A stretch of 25,386 nucleotides of DNA from DATESZ01 sp035283845 (GCA_035283845.1 DATESZ010000234.1:1-25386), one strand, 5' to 3'. Counted from the first letter of the stretch, positions 15,035 to 22,658 are shown. The notes: a model not told the origin generated them from the sequence alone. Numbers and translations are program-made.

Positions 15035-16554
15035 GCCGATGCCCCTATCTGGATGGTGGCGTGGATAATTTCCCTGCACCTGCCCGCCGTCAGCCCCTCA
15101 AATTCCGGCAGGATATCCTCCGCCCTACAGGCATGCAAGAGCGCAAGAACGTTCTCAAAGCATTTCTTCGCCGCCCGTCCACTTCCCCGGCGCAGCATGA
15201 GGTTGCCGATGGCGAAATGCGCCGGGGCAAAGTTCGGATTGAGATAGAGGGCGCGCTTGAGCGAGGCAATCGCTTCGCCCTCCCTGTTCTGCTCTTGCAG
15301 AATAATCGCACAGAGATAATGCATGTCGGGATCGAGCTTGTTACAGGCGATGGCTTTATTGCAGGCCGATAATGCCTCGGCGAGTCTGCCCTGGTTGGCA
15401 AGCGCTCGGATCCTGAGCGCCATGTCAAACGTTGCCCCTTCGCTCTCCTGTTCGCCGGGCGCCGCCTCATCGCGTCCGGGAACGGAGCGATCCAAGGCCT
15501 CGAGGGATGTGGCCTGCTTGGGCGATGCGCTCTCGACCGCCGGTATGTTCAAATCCCCGAACCCCGACCCCTGACCCCTGACCCCCGGCCCCCAGCCCCT
15601 GACCGTAATCCCACTCGCTGGCTCCCTTGCCGGTTGCACCTTCTCTTTTGGAAGGGAAATCTCTTCGGGACGATAAAAATCTACCCGTCGGGATTCCCGG
15701 GTTTCTTTCCGATAGACAATCGCCCTGGGAAAATGCACCGACTTGAATTGCGGAAAGGTGAATTGGGAAAGCTCACTGGCGCCGACCACCAGCCAACCGC
15801 CGTCCACAAGAGCGTTGTAAAGGCCCTGCCCGACCTGGCAGGCGCGCTCCGGCGTAAAATACATCAACACATTCCGGCAGAAGATGATATCCATCGCGCT
15901 GGTGCTGTTCAGGGGCGACGGATAGAGGTCTTCTGCCAGATTCAAGTAGGCGAACGTGACCATCTTCCTGATCTCCGGGAGGATCTCGAACCTGCCGTCC
16001 CCTTTGCAGCAAAAGTATCCTTCTTTCACCCATTTCGGCACGCTGCGGAAAGACCATGGTCCGTACACGCCTTCCGCCGCCCGGCGCAGGATTCCAGGAT
16101 TGATATCCGTCGCCAGGATCGTGATCTGCCAATCTTCCCGGACAGGCAGCACTCTTGAGAGCGCAATCGCAATAGAGTACGGCTCCTCACCGCTTGCGCA
16201 GCCTGCGCTCCAGATTCTCAACCGCCTCTCGCCCTTTTGTCGCACCCGAGCCAGCTCCGGAAGAATCTGTTCGACAAGCGCATCAAAGACCCGCGGTTCG
16301 CGCCAGAAGTAGGTTTCGCTGACCGTGAGATGGCTCGCCAGGATCTCGATTTCTTGCCTGCTCCGCGGCGACGACACGAGCCACTCGATAAAACCGCTCA
16401 GATCCCGGTAATCAAAATCCTTCATGGCCTGAGCCATTTTTTTCCGGAGCTCGTCCCAGCGGTTTTCCGGAAAATACAGACCCATCTGCGTCTTCAGATA
16501 ATCACTAAGGCGGGCCAGCGTTTCGCGGGAGATTTCAGAAGACATGGTCTTCAT
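15031..16554 (-). CDS. cheR: CheR-type receptor methyltransferase with C-terminal TPRs (WspC-like)
   Basis: A 507-residue enzyme that methylates receptor glutamates using S-adenosylmethionine. The N-terminal helical domain covers about 8-75. The catalytic domain covers about 76-285, with TVSETYFWR (77-85), the cofactor loop WSAGCASGEEPYS (115-127), DINPG near 150 and FCRNVLMYF (225-233). Residues about 285-375 are a linker, and 316-335 of it (VRGWGPGVRGQGSGFGD) are encoded by the heptamer array at 15553-15604. Residues about 376-475 are two to three tetratricopeptide repeats (ALSACNKAIACNKLDPD and ASLKRALYLNPNFAPAH). The TPR tail is typical of WspC/FrzF-type enzymes, where it selects the target receptor. 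Start and stop both overlap the flanking cheW genes as ATGA, which indicates tight translational coupling. Confidence 0.94.
   Translation of the reverse strand: MKTMSSEISRETLARLSDYLKTQMGLYFPENRWDELRKKMAQAMKDFDYRDLSGFIEWLVSSPRSRQEIEILASHLTVSETYFWREPRVFDALVEQILPELARVRQKGERRLRIWSAGCASGEEPYSIAIALSRVLPVREDWQITILATDINPGILRRAAEGVYGPWSFRSVPKWVKEGYFCCKGDGRFEILPEIRKMVTFAYLNLAEDLYPSPLNSTSAMDIIFCRNVLMYFTPERACQVGQGLYNALVDGGWLVVGASELSQFTFPQFKSVHFPRAIVYRKETRESRRVDFYRPEEISLPKEKVQPAREPASGITVRGWGPGVRGQGSGFGDLNIPAVESASPKQATSLEALDRSVPGRDEAAPGEQESEGATFDMALRIRALANQGRLAEALSACNKAIACNKLDPDMHYLCAIILQEQNREGEAIASLKRALYLNPNFAPAHFAIGNLMLRRGSGRAAKKCFENVLALLHACRAEDILPEFEGLTAGRCREIIHATIQIGASA
15553..15604. repeat. Heptamer array inside cheR
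   Basis: About seven consecutive C-rich units of 7 bp (CCCTGAC, CCCCGGC, CCCAGCC type on the plus strand), all in one orientation with no inverted partner. It is read in frame and adds a Gly/Val/Arg-rich stretch to the linker between the catalytic and TPR parts of CheR. Same family as the arrays at 7531, 9841 and 10278. Confidence 0.75.
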
Positions 16555-17030
16555 CCCTCGTCCATCGAGCCGGCGGATTCCCTCAGGGCTTCGTCCAGGC
16601 TCTTCTCTTCGTCCAGGGAGAGAAAAGTGTCAAGGTTATGGATGAGAATCATTTCTCCGTCGATTTTCACAATACCCTCCACAAACGCCATTCCGGAGAC
16701 CACTTTTTCGGCCTCTACGATCCGCTCTTTCGGGCAGGCCATCACACCGGTCACATCATCCGCCAGCAGAGCAACTGTCCTTTTTGCCGTTCGGGCAATG
16801 ACGAGCTGATCGTTCAGTTGCGTCTCGCGCTTGGGAAAACGGAAACGCTTTCGGACGTTGATAACAGGAATGATCCCGCCTTGAACATTGATGATCCCGA
16901 GCACGATATCCGGCGCCTTGGGCAACGGTGTGATCTCGACGACACGCACCACCCTGTCCACAGCGGAGAGCTGCAAAGCAAAACGGCTCTCATCAAGGGA
17001 AAAAATTACCAGATCGACATTGCCTTTCAT
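16551..17030 (-). CDS. cheW: CheW-like coupling protein (WspB-like)
   Basis: The preferred start gives 159 residues (MKGNVDLVIF), since the 16 codons before it are read from a polypyrimidine tract and AAAGG lies 9 bp before this ATG. The whole protein is one CheW fold: VIFSLDESRFALQL, KAPDIVLGIINVQGGIIPV, LLADDVTGVM and VKIDGEMILIHNLDTFL. It should bridge receptor and CheA. It is the first chemosensory structural gene, ending with an ATGA overlap into cheR. An element of 131 bp separates it from the CheY-like gene upstream, so whether that gene belongs to the same transcript is uncertain. Confidence 0.93.
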   Translation of the reverse strand: MKGNVDLVIFSLDESRFALQLSAVDRVVRVVEITPLPKAPDIVLGIINVQGGIIPVINVRKRFRFPKRETQLNDQLVIARTAKRTVALLADDVTGVMACPKERIVEAEKVVSGMAFVEGIVKIDGEMILIHNLDTFLSLDEEKSLDEALRESAGSMDEG

Positions 17031-17096
17031 CTGAAAATACCTTTCCCCCTCCCCCCTCCCCCTTGTATGTTTAACCACAATCTCCCCCTCCCTTTG

Positions 17097-17227
17097 GAGA
17101 CTGTGTCATAATTCATTTTTTTGTCATTTCGAGCGTAGCGAGAAATCTTAATGACTAATGAAATTAATATATTAAGATTCCTCACCTCCGTTCGGAATGA
17201 CCCTTTCCCCTATTACGACACAGTCTC
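17097..17227. mobile_element. 131-bp MITE-like element, copy 1
   Basis: The ends are 16-bp inverted repeats, GAGACTGTGTCATAAT on the left and the complement of GAGACTGTGTCGTAAT on the right. Inside is a second, looser inverted repeat beginning GTCATTTCGAGCG on the left and mirrored by CGTTCGGAATGAC on the right. There is no coding capacity. The copy at 17847-17977 differs at only two positions that I can see. CT-rich and GA-rich palindrome arms lie immediately outside (CCCCTCCC before 17094, GGGAGGGG after 17229), so the element sits at the tip of a REP-like palindrome. Confidence 0.8.
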
Positions 17228-17269
17228 TTGAGGGAGGGGTAATTTTCATTCTCCTTTGTGTCGGGCACC

Positions 17270-17288
17270 GTCATGAGAGTTTCATGAC
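17270..17288. other. Perfect 7-bp inverted repeat between cheW and the CheY-like gene
   Basis: GTCATGA and TCATGAC flank a 5-bp loop. It lies 33 bp after the stop of the CheY-like gene (minus-strand direction) and upstream of cheW. It has no T-tract. It could be a regulator binding site for the cheW operon or a structured end of the CheY-like transcript. Confidence 0.4.
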
Positions 17289-17320
17289 CGATACTCCTTG
17301 TATGTCGTATAAGTCCCTCT

Positions 17321-17692
17321 TTAAGATTTATCTGTCAGTAATTGTTTTAAAGTATCGTAGATCTTATCGATTTCAGTCACCTTGTCGAAGAAGTAATCGG
17401 TGCCCAAAGCCTGACACTTTTCCCGGTACTGGGGATAGGGATAGTTCGTGAGCATGATGACGATGGGCGGCGGAATTTCTTTTTTGATCCGTTTTAAAAC
17501 ATCAATTCCGTTGCCGCTGCCATTCAGGCGGATGTCCAGGATCGCCACATCGGGTTTCAGTTTCACGATGGATTGGATCGCATCGTGCGCATTCATGGCC
17601 TGCCCGGCGATTTCGACGCCGGCGATGCCGGAGATCATGGCCGCAAGTTTTTCGAGCACAATAGCCGAATCATCAACGAGAAATACCTTCAT
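17321..17692 (-). CDS. Single-domain CheY-like response regulator
   Basis: A 123-residue stand-alone receiver with acidic residues D7/D8, phospho-acceptor D53 in VAILDIRL, T82 in IVIMLTNY and a Lys in FFDKVTE. The usual proline after this lysine is Val. There is no output domain, so it works by protein binding or as a phosphate shuttle. AAGGG lies about 7 bp before the ATG. It precedes the chemosensory genes on the same strand but is separated from cheW by about 290 bp containing a MITE-like element. It is a plausible soluble partner of CheA; an orphan regulator is also possible. Confidence 0.88.
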   Translation of the reverse strand: MKVFLVDDSAIVLEKLAAMISGIAGVEIAGQAMNAHDAIQSIVKLKPDVAILDIRLNGSGNGIDVLKRIKKEIPPPIVIMLTNYPYPQYREKCQALGTDYFFDKVTEIDKIYDTLKQLLTDKS

Positions 17693-18096
17693 GCCAACCC
17701 TTTTTCTAAAATAGGCGATGACCGTTTTACAAACGATCTGTTAACGGCGGGATTCCTCCTGCTGTTCCCTCTCTCTTGACGGGAGAGGGCTGGGAGAGGG
17801 TGAAAAACAGATTCATACCCCCCCTCCCCTTAATCCCCTCCCACCAGAGACTGTGTCATAATTCATTTTTTTGTCATTTCGAGCGTGGCGAGAAATCTTA
17901 ATGACTAATGAAATTAACATATTAAGATTCCTCACCTCCGTTCGGAATGACCCTTTCCCCTATTACGACACAGTCTCCCAGGGGAGGGGGAGGCAGTGTG
18001 GCAAACCTTCCCCATTTTTATACTATCTCATCCGGTAATGGTTTGTCTGTAAGGCAAACCTGATTTTTTTGTAGAGATATCCTTACAAGGAAGGTG
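17693..18096. repeat. Repeat-filled intergenic region, no gene seen
   Basis: This stretch holds a CT-rich palindrome (CCCTCTC/GAGAGGG near 17766-17788), a polypyrimidine run, the second 131-bp element (17847-17977) and, after it, GA-rich palindrome arms to about 17993. From about 17994 to 18096 I see only AT-richer sequence leading to the toxin-antitoxin promoter. No open frame here has family resemblance. Confidence 0.6.
17847..17977. mobile_element. 131-bp MITE-like element, copy 2
   Basis: Same length, ends and internal inverted repeat as the copy at 17097-17227, and in the same orientation. The two copies lie 750 bp apart and bracket the CheY-like gene. Again the immediate flanks are palindrome arms (CCCCTCCC before, GGGGAGGGG after). 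The near-identity points to recent spread or gene conversion. Confidence 0.8.
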
Positions 18097-18125
18097 TTGA
18101 CAAAAAGCGATTAGTCGCTTAATAT
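18097..18125 (+). promoter_or_regulatory. Sigma-70 promoter with palindromic operator for the toxin-antitoxin pair
   Basis: TTGACA at 18097-18102 and TAATAT at 18120-18125 are separated by 17 bp. The spacer contains AGCGATTAGTCGCT (18106-18119), a perfect 5-bp inverted repeat around TTAG. A second, overlapping symmetry is TTAGT...ACTAA. RHH antitoxins normally repress their own promoter by binding such short palindromes, so this is the likely operator. Confidence 0.75.
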
Positions 18126-18158
18126 ACTAATGAACAAATAGATGAAGGGGGTGTTTAT

Positions 18159-18398
18159 ATGCCTACGGCAACGGTGCGGATACCGGAGGATAAGAGAGAT
18201 ATTCTCAAGATCATTGCGGGTATCGAGAAAAGGGACATAGGAAAAATACTCACAGACCTCATTGACGAGTATATTGAAAGTCACCAAGAAACCCTTGATT
18301 TGCTCTCTAAACCTGAATGGGTCGAAATCATCGGGCAAGGCAAAGAAGAAGTATCTAAAGGTATCAAAGGGAAAGGACTTCATGAGCTGGAGAATTGA
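18159..18398 (+). CDS. Ribbon-helix-helix antitoxin
   Basis: A 79-residue protein opening TATVRIPEDKRDILKIIAG, a basic beta-strand followed by a helix as in CopG/ParD-type DNA-binding antitoxins. The second helix is ILTDLIDEYIESHQETL. The C-terminal third is the likely toxin-binding tail. AAGGGGGTG lies shortly before the ATG and a near-consensus promoter with a palindromic operator lies 34 bp upstream of it. The gene overlaps the toxin start by 17 bp. It should neutralise the RelE-like toxin and repress the operon. Confidence 0.87.
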   Translation: MPTATVRIPEDKRDILKIIAGIEKRDIGKILTDLIDEYIESHQETLDLLSKPEWVEIIGQGKEEVSKGIKGKGLHELEN

Positions 18399-18648
18399 AG
18401 TTAAGCCCACCGCCGAGAAACAATATTTAAAACTCGATAAAACAGCAAGACAGAGGATTCAGAGCGCCTTGCTGGAATTGGAACAAGCGGAAAATCCTCT
18501 GTTGCACAATGCCGTGAGAAACTTGACGGGTAAATTGAGGGGGGATTATCGATTACGAGTCGGAGATTGGAGAGTACTTTTTACTCCGGATAGAGCTGAA
18601 AAGGTGATTTACGTGTATGCTGTTTTGCCTCGGGGCGATGTCTTTTGA
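18382..18648 (+). CDS. RelE/ParE-type toxin
   Basis: The preferred start gives 88 residues (MSWRIEVKPTAEKQY), inside the antitoxin 3' end with AAAGGA just upstream; a longer in-frame start would run through antitoxin sequence. The core pattern fits RelE: VKPTAEKQYLKLDKTARQRI, LTGKLRGDYRLRVGDWRVLF and a terminal VYAVLPRGDVF. Arginines in RLRVGDWRVLF match the positions used for mRNA cleavage in RelE enzymes, so ribosome-dependent mRNA cleavage is more likely than ParE-type gyrase poisoning. The gene ends 5 bp before the convergent LuxR-type regulator. Confidence 0.88.
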   Translation: MSWRIEVKPTAEKQYLKLDKTARQRIQSALLELEQAENPLLHNAVRNLTGKLRGDYRLRVGDWRVLFTPDRAEKVIYVYAVLPRGDVF

Positions 18649-18653
18649 CTGTT

Positions 18654-19280
18654 TCAGACGAGGTGATGTTCCAGGGCATAGCGGGTTAGATCCGCGTTGG
18701 TGCTCATGCTCATTTTCTCCAGAATGCGGGCCCGGTAACTGCTCACTGTCTTGCCGCTGATGCATAACGTCTCGCCGATTTCCTTGAGCGACTTCCCGGA
18801 GGCGATCAGGCACATGATCTGAAATTCGCGGGCGGAGAGTCTCTCGTGGGGCGATTTTCCCGGGGAAGCAAACTCCGACGCCAGCATTTCCGCGAGAGAG
18901 GGGCTGATGTATTTCCCGCCGGCGATGATCTTCCGGATCGCCTTGATCAGTTCCTCCGGGATGCTGTTCTTCATCAGGTAGCCTGAAGCGCCGGCTTTGA
19001 ACACCCGCAGGGCGTACAGCTCTTCGTCATGGATGCTCATGATCAGAACGGGCAGGGTTGGACGTTCAGATTTAAGCTGGATGAGAACGTCAAGACCGCT
19101 GGCATCCGGCAGGGTAATATCCAGGATAACCGCATCGCAGGCAGTCTGGCGGATGACGCGGAGCGCCTCCTGGGCGTTTTCCGCCTCGCCTACCACCTGC
19201 ATGTCCTGCTCTGCGGCGATAATCTGTTTCAGGCCGCGCCGCACGACAGGATGGTCATCGATGGCAACCACTCTGATCAT
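18654..19280 (-). CDS. NarL/LuxR-family response regulator
   Basis: A 208-residue two-domain regulator. Receiver about 1-118 with D8/D9, phospho-acceptor D54 in AVILDITLP and K103. The LuxR-type helix-turn-helix covers about 143-205 (LSAREFQIMCLIASGKSLKE and GKTVSSYRARIL). The ATG overlaps the stop of the upstream kinase as ATGA, so the kinase at 19277-21520 is its cognate partner. When phosphorylated it should dimerise and act on promoters. Targets are not evident; the nearest promoters are its own operon's (21571-21599) and rpoH's. Confidence 0.94.
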   Translation of the reverse strand: MIRVVAIDDHPVVRRGLKQIIAAEQDMQVVGEAENAQEALRVIRQTACDAVILDITLPDASGLDVLIQLKSERPTLPVLIMSIHDEELYALRVFKAGASGYLMKNSIPEELIKAIRKIIAGGKYISPSLAEMLASEFASPGKSPHERLSAREFQIMCLIASGKSLKEIGETLCISGKTVSSYRARILEKMSMSTNADLTRYALEHHLV

Positions 19281-21520
19281 CCGGTGACTCCTTCCTGATC
19301 CCGATCAATTTTTCTTTTTTCTACAGGCGAGATCTCAACCGTAACTTTTGTCCCTCTTCCAGAAGTTCCCGTCACGGTGAAGCGTCCCCCGAACATCAGG
19401 GCGCGTTCCCTCATCCCCAGGATTCCGAGTGACTTTTTGCTCATGGTCTTCTCTTTTTCGATGCCTTTGCCGTTGTCCTCCACCTCCAGAACGGAGGAGT
19501 CTGCGTCCTCGCGCAAGCTGATACGCACCTCCGTTGCCCCGGAGTGGCGGGCCACATTGGTCAGCGCCTCCTGAAAGATGCGAAACAATGCCGTAGAAAG
19601 GTCGTCGTCAAGGCTTATATCTTCCACAGGTGGAAAAAATTCGCATCGGATACAGTTGCGTTTCTCGAAATCTTTAAGCTGCCATTCCAGAGCCGCAACG
19701 AGACCGAGATCATCCAGAATGCCGGGTCTAAGTTCCATCGCGATCCTGCGCACGGTATTGGTGGTTGCGTCGATGACTTTAATCATGGGTTCCATACCAG
19801 CGAGCAAAGATGTTCTGACGGTCTCATTCTCTATTTTCAACGCGGCTCTTGTCAGCAGGGAAAAGTCGATCTTCAGGCCGGTCAAGGCCCCTCCCAGTTC
19901 GTCGTGGATTTCACGGGCGATCCGTGTCCGCTCTTCTTCACGCACTGCCTGCAGGCGCCCGGCAAGGGCGCGCAACTGTTCCCCGGAAGCCTTAATCTTC
20001 TCCTCCGCCCGCTTGCGTTCGGTAATATCATGCCAGATGGATCTGCTGTTAATAATCTTGCCGTCTTTATCCCGCACGGCTGATGCATTTAAGCTGACAT
20101 CGATTATACTGCCGTTTTTACACATTATTTTAAGTTCGACATCACGGACTTCGCCTGTTGCTTGAAATTGTTGAATGAGTATTTTTACATCCTCCTTACA
20201 GTCCGGGTGGTACATTTCTAATATCGAACGTCCGAGCAGTTCCTCCTTGGCGTAGCCAATCATATGAACAAGTGTATTGTTACATTCAATAATGGTAGCT
20301 GTTTTTATGTCCACAGAGAAATACATATCCGGCGCGTTCTCATGGAGGTCGTAATATTTTGCCTCCGAGGCGCGCAGCGCAATAGCGGATCGCCTCCTCT
20401 GGATGATGTTTGTTATGAGCAGGGAGATCACGATTAGCAGGAAACCGATGATACCCAAAGCCGTTTGAATAATCACCCGGTTGGCAACGTAAAAGGATGC
20501 CGGTTTATTGATCACCGTGCTGCCTTCGGGCAAGGCCGACAAAGGGATTCCAAAACGGCTCATGACCTTGTAGTCGAACATGAACGGCGAATCGCTCTCG
20601 AAAGCAACCGGGATGGCGGACGCCTTTTCACCGGCCAACACCCTCAGGGCGATGCGGGCGGCATGAGCCCCGTGATGCCGGGCGCTGAGGAGCTTGCCGC
20701 CGACGATGCCGAAACCAAGTCGCTGCTTGTAGGTAGAATATATCGGAACAGGGCTGTGTTCGCTGAAGAGTTTGGTGGTTTCTGTCACTCCGAAAGTGCG
20801 GCCGGATTTATCGGTGATAAAACCTATTTCCAGGATGAGGCTGTCCCTGGGTAATCGCTCTAATTCTTTCAACAGTTCCTCCATGGTCAGAGGATCAATA
20901 AAGCGGAACCGAACCTTGGCGCTGAATCGGGGAACCAATGCCTCAATCTCTTTGCGTATCGCCAAACCACTCACGGTGTGGTCGTGTAAGACGAAAATCT
21001 CGTGCGCGGCAGGGTGCAGGCGGAGCATGACCTCGATCGTTCCGGCAATATCAATGGCTTCCATGATTCCCGTGACATCGGAACGTCCCTTTAACAGGGA
21101 AGGGGTGTAATTGTTTATTCCGCAGAAAACGATGGGAGCGTTCTCGAAAAGTCCCGCCTGGTTGTCAATGGCGAATTCCAGGGCAGGGTTATCTATCGCG
21201 ATGACCGCCGAGAATTTCTGATTTTGATACTTGAGACGGAAAAGTTTTTTAATCTCAGCAAGAAGCCTGCCGTCGGGCAGACGTTTGAGATCCAGGTATT
21301 CAATAACAGGGAGCCAATTTTTATCTTTCCCTCGAAACACGTCGACGATACTGGCCTGTTCGTTGTCGGACCATGCATAACCGGGATAGTATGAGTTCAG
21401 AATGAGTATTTCCTGCCGGGCCGTTCCGTGTCCTGATGGTTCCGCTGCCTCGGCGGCGTGCAGGAGAGGGGCAGTCAGAACCACGATGAACGAAATGCAC
21501 AGCAAAAGGGGGCTTTTCAT
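19277..21520 (-). CDS. Sensor kinase with ABC-type periplasmic binding domain, PAS and HisKA_3
   Basis: A 747-residue membrane kinase. Signal peptide about 1-22, with a likely cut after HAAEA. The periplasmic region about 35-335 has the alternating strand/helix pattern of ABC transporter substrate-binding proteins (EILILNSYYPGYAW, KFSAVIAIDNPALEFA, APIVFCGINNY, EIFVLHDHTVSG, IGFITDKSG). A transmembrane helix covers about 349-374 and a PAS domain about 385-505. HisKA_3 carries H539 in REIHDELGGALTG. The NarX-type ATPase covers about 640-738 with EALTNVARHSGA and DNGKGI. It probably binds a small solute and phosphorylates the NarL-like protein encoded next. A strong promoter lies upstream and AAAGGA sits 8 bp before the ATG. 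Ligand unknown. Confidence 0.93.
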   Translation of the reverse strand: MKSPLLLCISFIVVLTAPLLHAAEAAEPSGHGTARQEILILNSYYPGYAWSDNEQASIVDVFRGKDKNWLPVIEYLDLKRLPDGRLLAEIKKLFRLKYQNQKFSAVIAIDNPALEFAIDNQAGLFENAPIVFCGINNYTPSLLKGRSDVTGIMEAIDIAGTIEVMLRLHPAAHEIFVLHDHTVSGLAIRKEIEALVPRFSAKVRFRFIDPLTMEELLKELERLPRDSLILEIGFITDKSGRTFGVTETTKLFSEHSPVPIYSTYKQRLGFGIVGGKLLSARHHGAHAARIALRVLAGEKASAIPVAFESDSPFMFDYKVMSRFGIPLSALPEGSTVINKPASFYVANRVIIQTALGIIGFLLIVISLLITNIIQRRRSAIALRASEAKYYDLHENAPDMYFSVDIKTATIIECNNTLVHMIGYAKEELLGRSILEMYHPDCKEDVKILIQQFQATGEVRDVELKIMCKNGSIIDVSLNASAVRDKDGKIINSRSIWHDITERKRAEEKIKASGEQLRALAGRLQAVREEERTRIAREIHDELGGALTGLKIDFSLLTRAALKIENETVRTSLLAGMEPMIKVIDATTNTVRRIAMELRPGILDDLGLVAALEWQLKDFEKRNCIRCEFFPPVEDISLDDDLSTALFRIFQEALTNVARHSGATEVRISLREDADSSVLEVEDNGKGIEKEKTMSKKSLGILGMRERALMFGGRFTVTGTSGRGTKVTVEISPVEKRKIDRDQEGVTG

Positions 21521-21570
21521 GGGCCGGATCCTTTCCCGAATTGATCGTCTCGACGGTTGATTTTGGTGGA

Positions 21571-21599
21571 ACTATAGAAATAAGCTGAAACTATGTCAA
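21571..21599 (-). promoter_or_regulatory. Sigma-70 promoter of the sensor kinase/regulator operon
   Basis: Read on the minus strand, TTGACA (21599-21594) and TATAGT (21576-21571) are separated by exactly 17 bp, a near-consensus promoter. Transcription would begin near 21564, about 44 bp before the kinase ATG. Confidence 0.8.
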
Positions 21600-21679
21600 T
21601 GTTTTTGCGAACAAGAAAATAAAACCCAATGGAATAGCTGCCTATAGACACAGATTTTTCTACAATCAATAGAAAAACC

Positions 21680-21707
21680 TTGACAATTATCAAAATATTG
21701 CTATTTA
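21680..21707 (+). promoter_or_regulatory. Possible promoter of the rpoH-like gene
   Basis: TTGACA at 21680-21685 is consensus. The best -10 candidate is the weak TATTTA at 21702-21707, with a 16-bp spacer in very AT-rich sequence. No heat-shock-type promoter motif is obvious. It lies back to back with the divergent promoter at 21571-21599. Confidence 0.45.
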
Positions 21708-21758
21708 TTTATTGCTTACGCAATCATCGCATATTAAAAAATTTGAGGTGCCTTTATT

Positions 21759-22658
21759 TTGGAACTTCCGGCAATAACTGCAACCCTTGACATTTATATA
21801 GCGGAGATCAACCATTTCCCCATTCTGACGGCTGAGGAAGAATTTAAACTGGCCGTGCAATGGAAGAAGGAAAACAGCATGGAGGCTGCTGAGAAACTGG
21901 TGGTGTCCAACCTTCGGTTCGTTGTCAAAATCGCCCATGAGTATAAAAGCTACAGGGTAAAGCTTGCTGACCTGATTCAGGAGGGAAATATCGGGCTCAT
22001 GCATGCAGTGAAAAAATTCGATCCTTATAAAGGCTACCGGCTTATCTCTTATGCTGTCTGGTGGATAAGAGCCTATATTCAAAACTACATAATCAAATCA
22101 TGGAGTATTGTTAAGATAGGAACCACTCAGGCCCAGCGGAAGTTGTTTTTTAAGATGAGCCAGACTAAAAAAGATATCCAGCTCCTTTCTAAGAAAAAAC
22201 CCGAATTCGGAGAGATTGCCGCATCTCTGGGTGTGAAGGAGTGGGAGGTTGCGCAGATGGACAGCCGCATGGGCAGCGATATATCCCTTGATGCTTATGT
22301 GGGCGAGGAAAGTGAGACTACCTATGGCGACAGCCTGGTGTACGAGGGGGAGGATCAGGAAACTGCCCTTATCAAAAAAGAAGAAATGTCTTTAGTGCAA
22401 AGAAATATTGCCGGAGCGCTTACCAGTTTGAATGAAAAAGAGAGTTTCATCGTTATGAACCGTCTTATGGCGGATGATCCTATGACCCTTCAGGAGATAG
22501 GCGATCGTTATAATTTTACAAGGGAAAGGGCGAGACAGATTGAACGACAGGCGATTAAGAAGCTGCAACTTGCCTTACCGTGCATGGCGGAAGGCAAAAA
22601 CATTCCGGAAATCAAGAAAGAATCAATAAAGAGCAATATTCCTTGTCAGGAGGCGTAG
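21759..22658 (+). CDS. rpoH: RNA polymerase sigma-32-type factor (RpoH-like)
   Basis: A 299-residue sigma factor starting at TTG with GAGGTG 9 bp upstream. The N-terminal DIYIAEINHFPILTAEEE is followed by region 2 with LVVSNLRFVVKIAHEYKSYR, DLIQEGNIGLMHAVKKFDP and YAVWWIRAYIQNYI. The RpoH box follows as QRKLFFKMSQ near residue 127, the feature that separates sigma-32 from other group members. Region 4.2 is the helix-turn-helix TLQEIGDRYNFTRERARQIE. It directs polymerase to heat-shock promoters. The C-terminal 28 residues beyond region 4 are lysine-rich and unusual. A divergent promoter pair separates it from the sensor kinase. Its 3' end overlaps the convergent DnaB fragment by 13 bp. Whether this is the main RpoH or an accessory copy cannot be seen from here. 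Confidence 0.9.
   Translation: MELPAITATLDIYIAEINHFPILTAEEEFKLAVQWKKENSMEAAEKLVVSNLRFVVKIAHEYKSYRVKLADLIQEGNIGLMHAVKKFDPYKGYRLISYAVWWIRAYIQNYIIKSWSIVKIGTTQAQRKLFFKMSQTKKDIQLLSKKKPEFGEIAASLGVKEWEVAQMDSRMGSDISLDAYVGEESETTYGDSLVYEGEDQETALIKKEEMSLVQRNIAGALTSLNEKESFIVMNRLMADDPMTLQEIGDRYNFTRERARQIERQAIKKLQLALPCMAEGKNIPEIKKESIKSNIPCQEA

Noticed and set aside
18262..18381. N-terminal extension of the RelE-like toxin
   Set aside because: The extra codons are read from antitoxin sequence in another frame; the ATG at 18382 has its own ribosome binding site and gives the normal family length.
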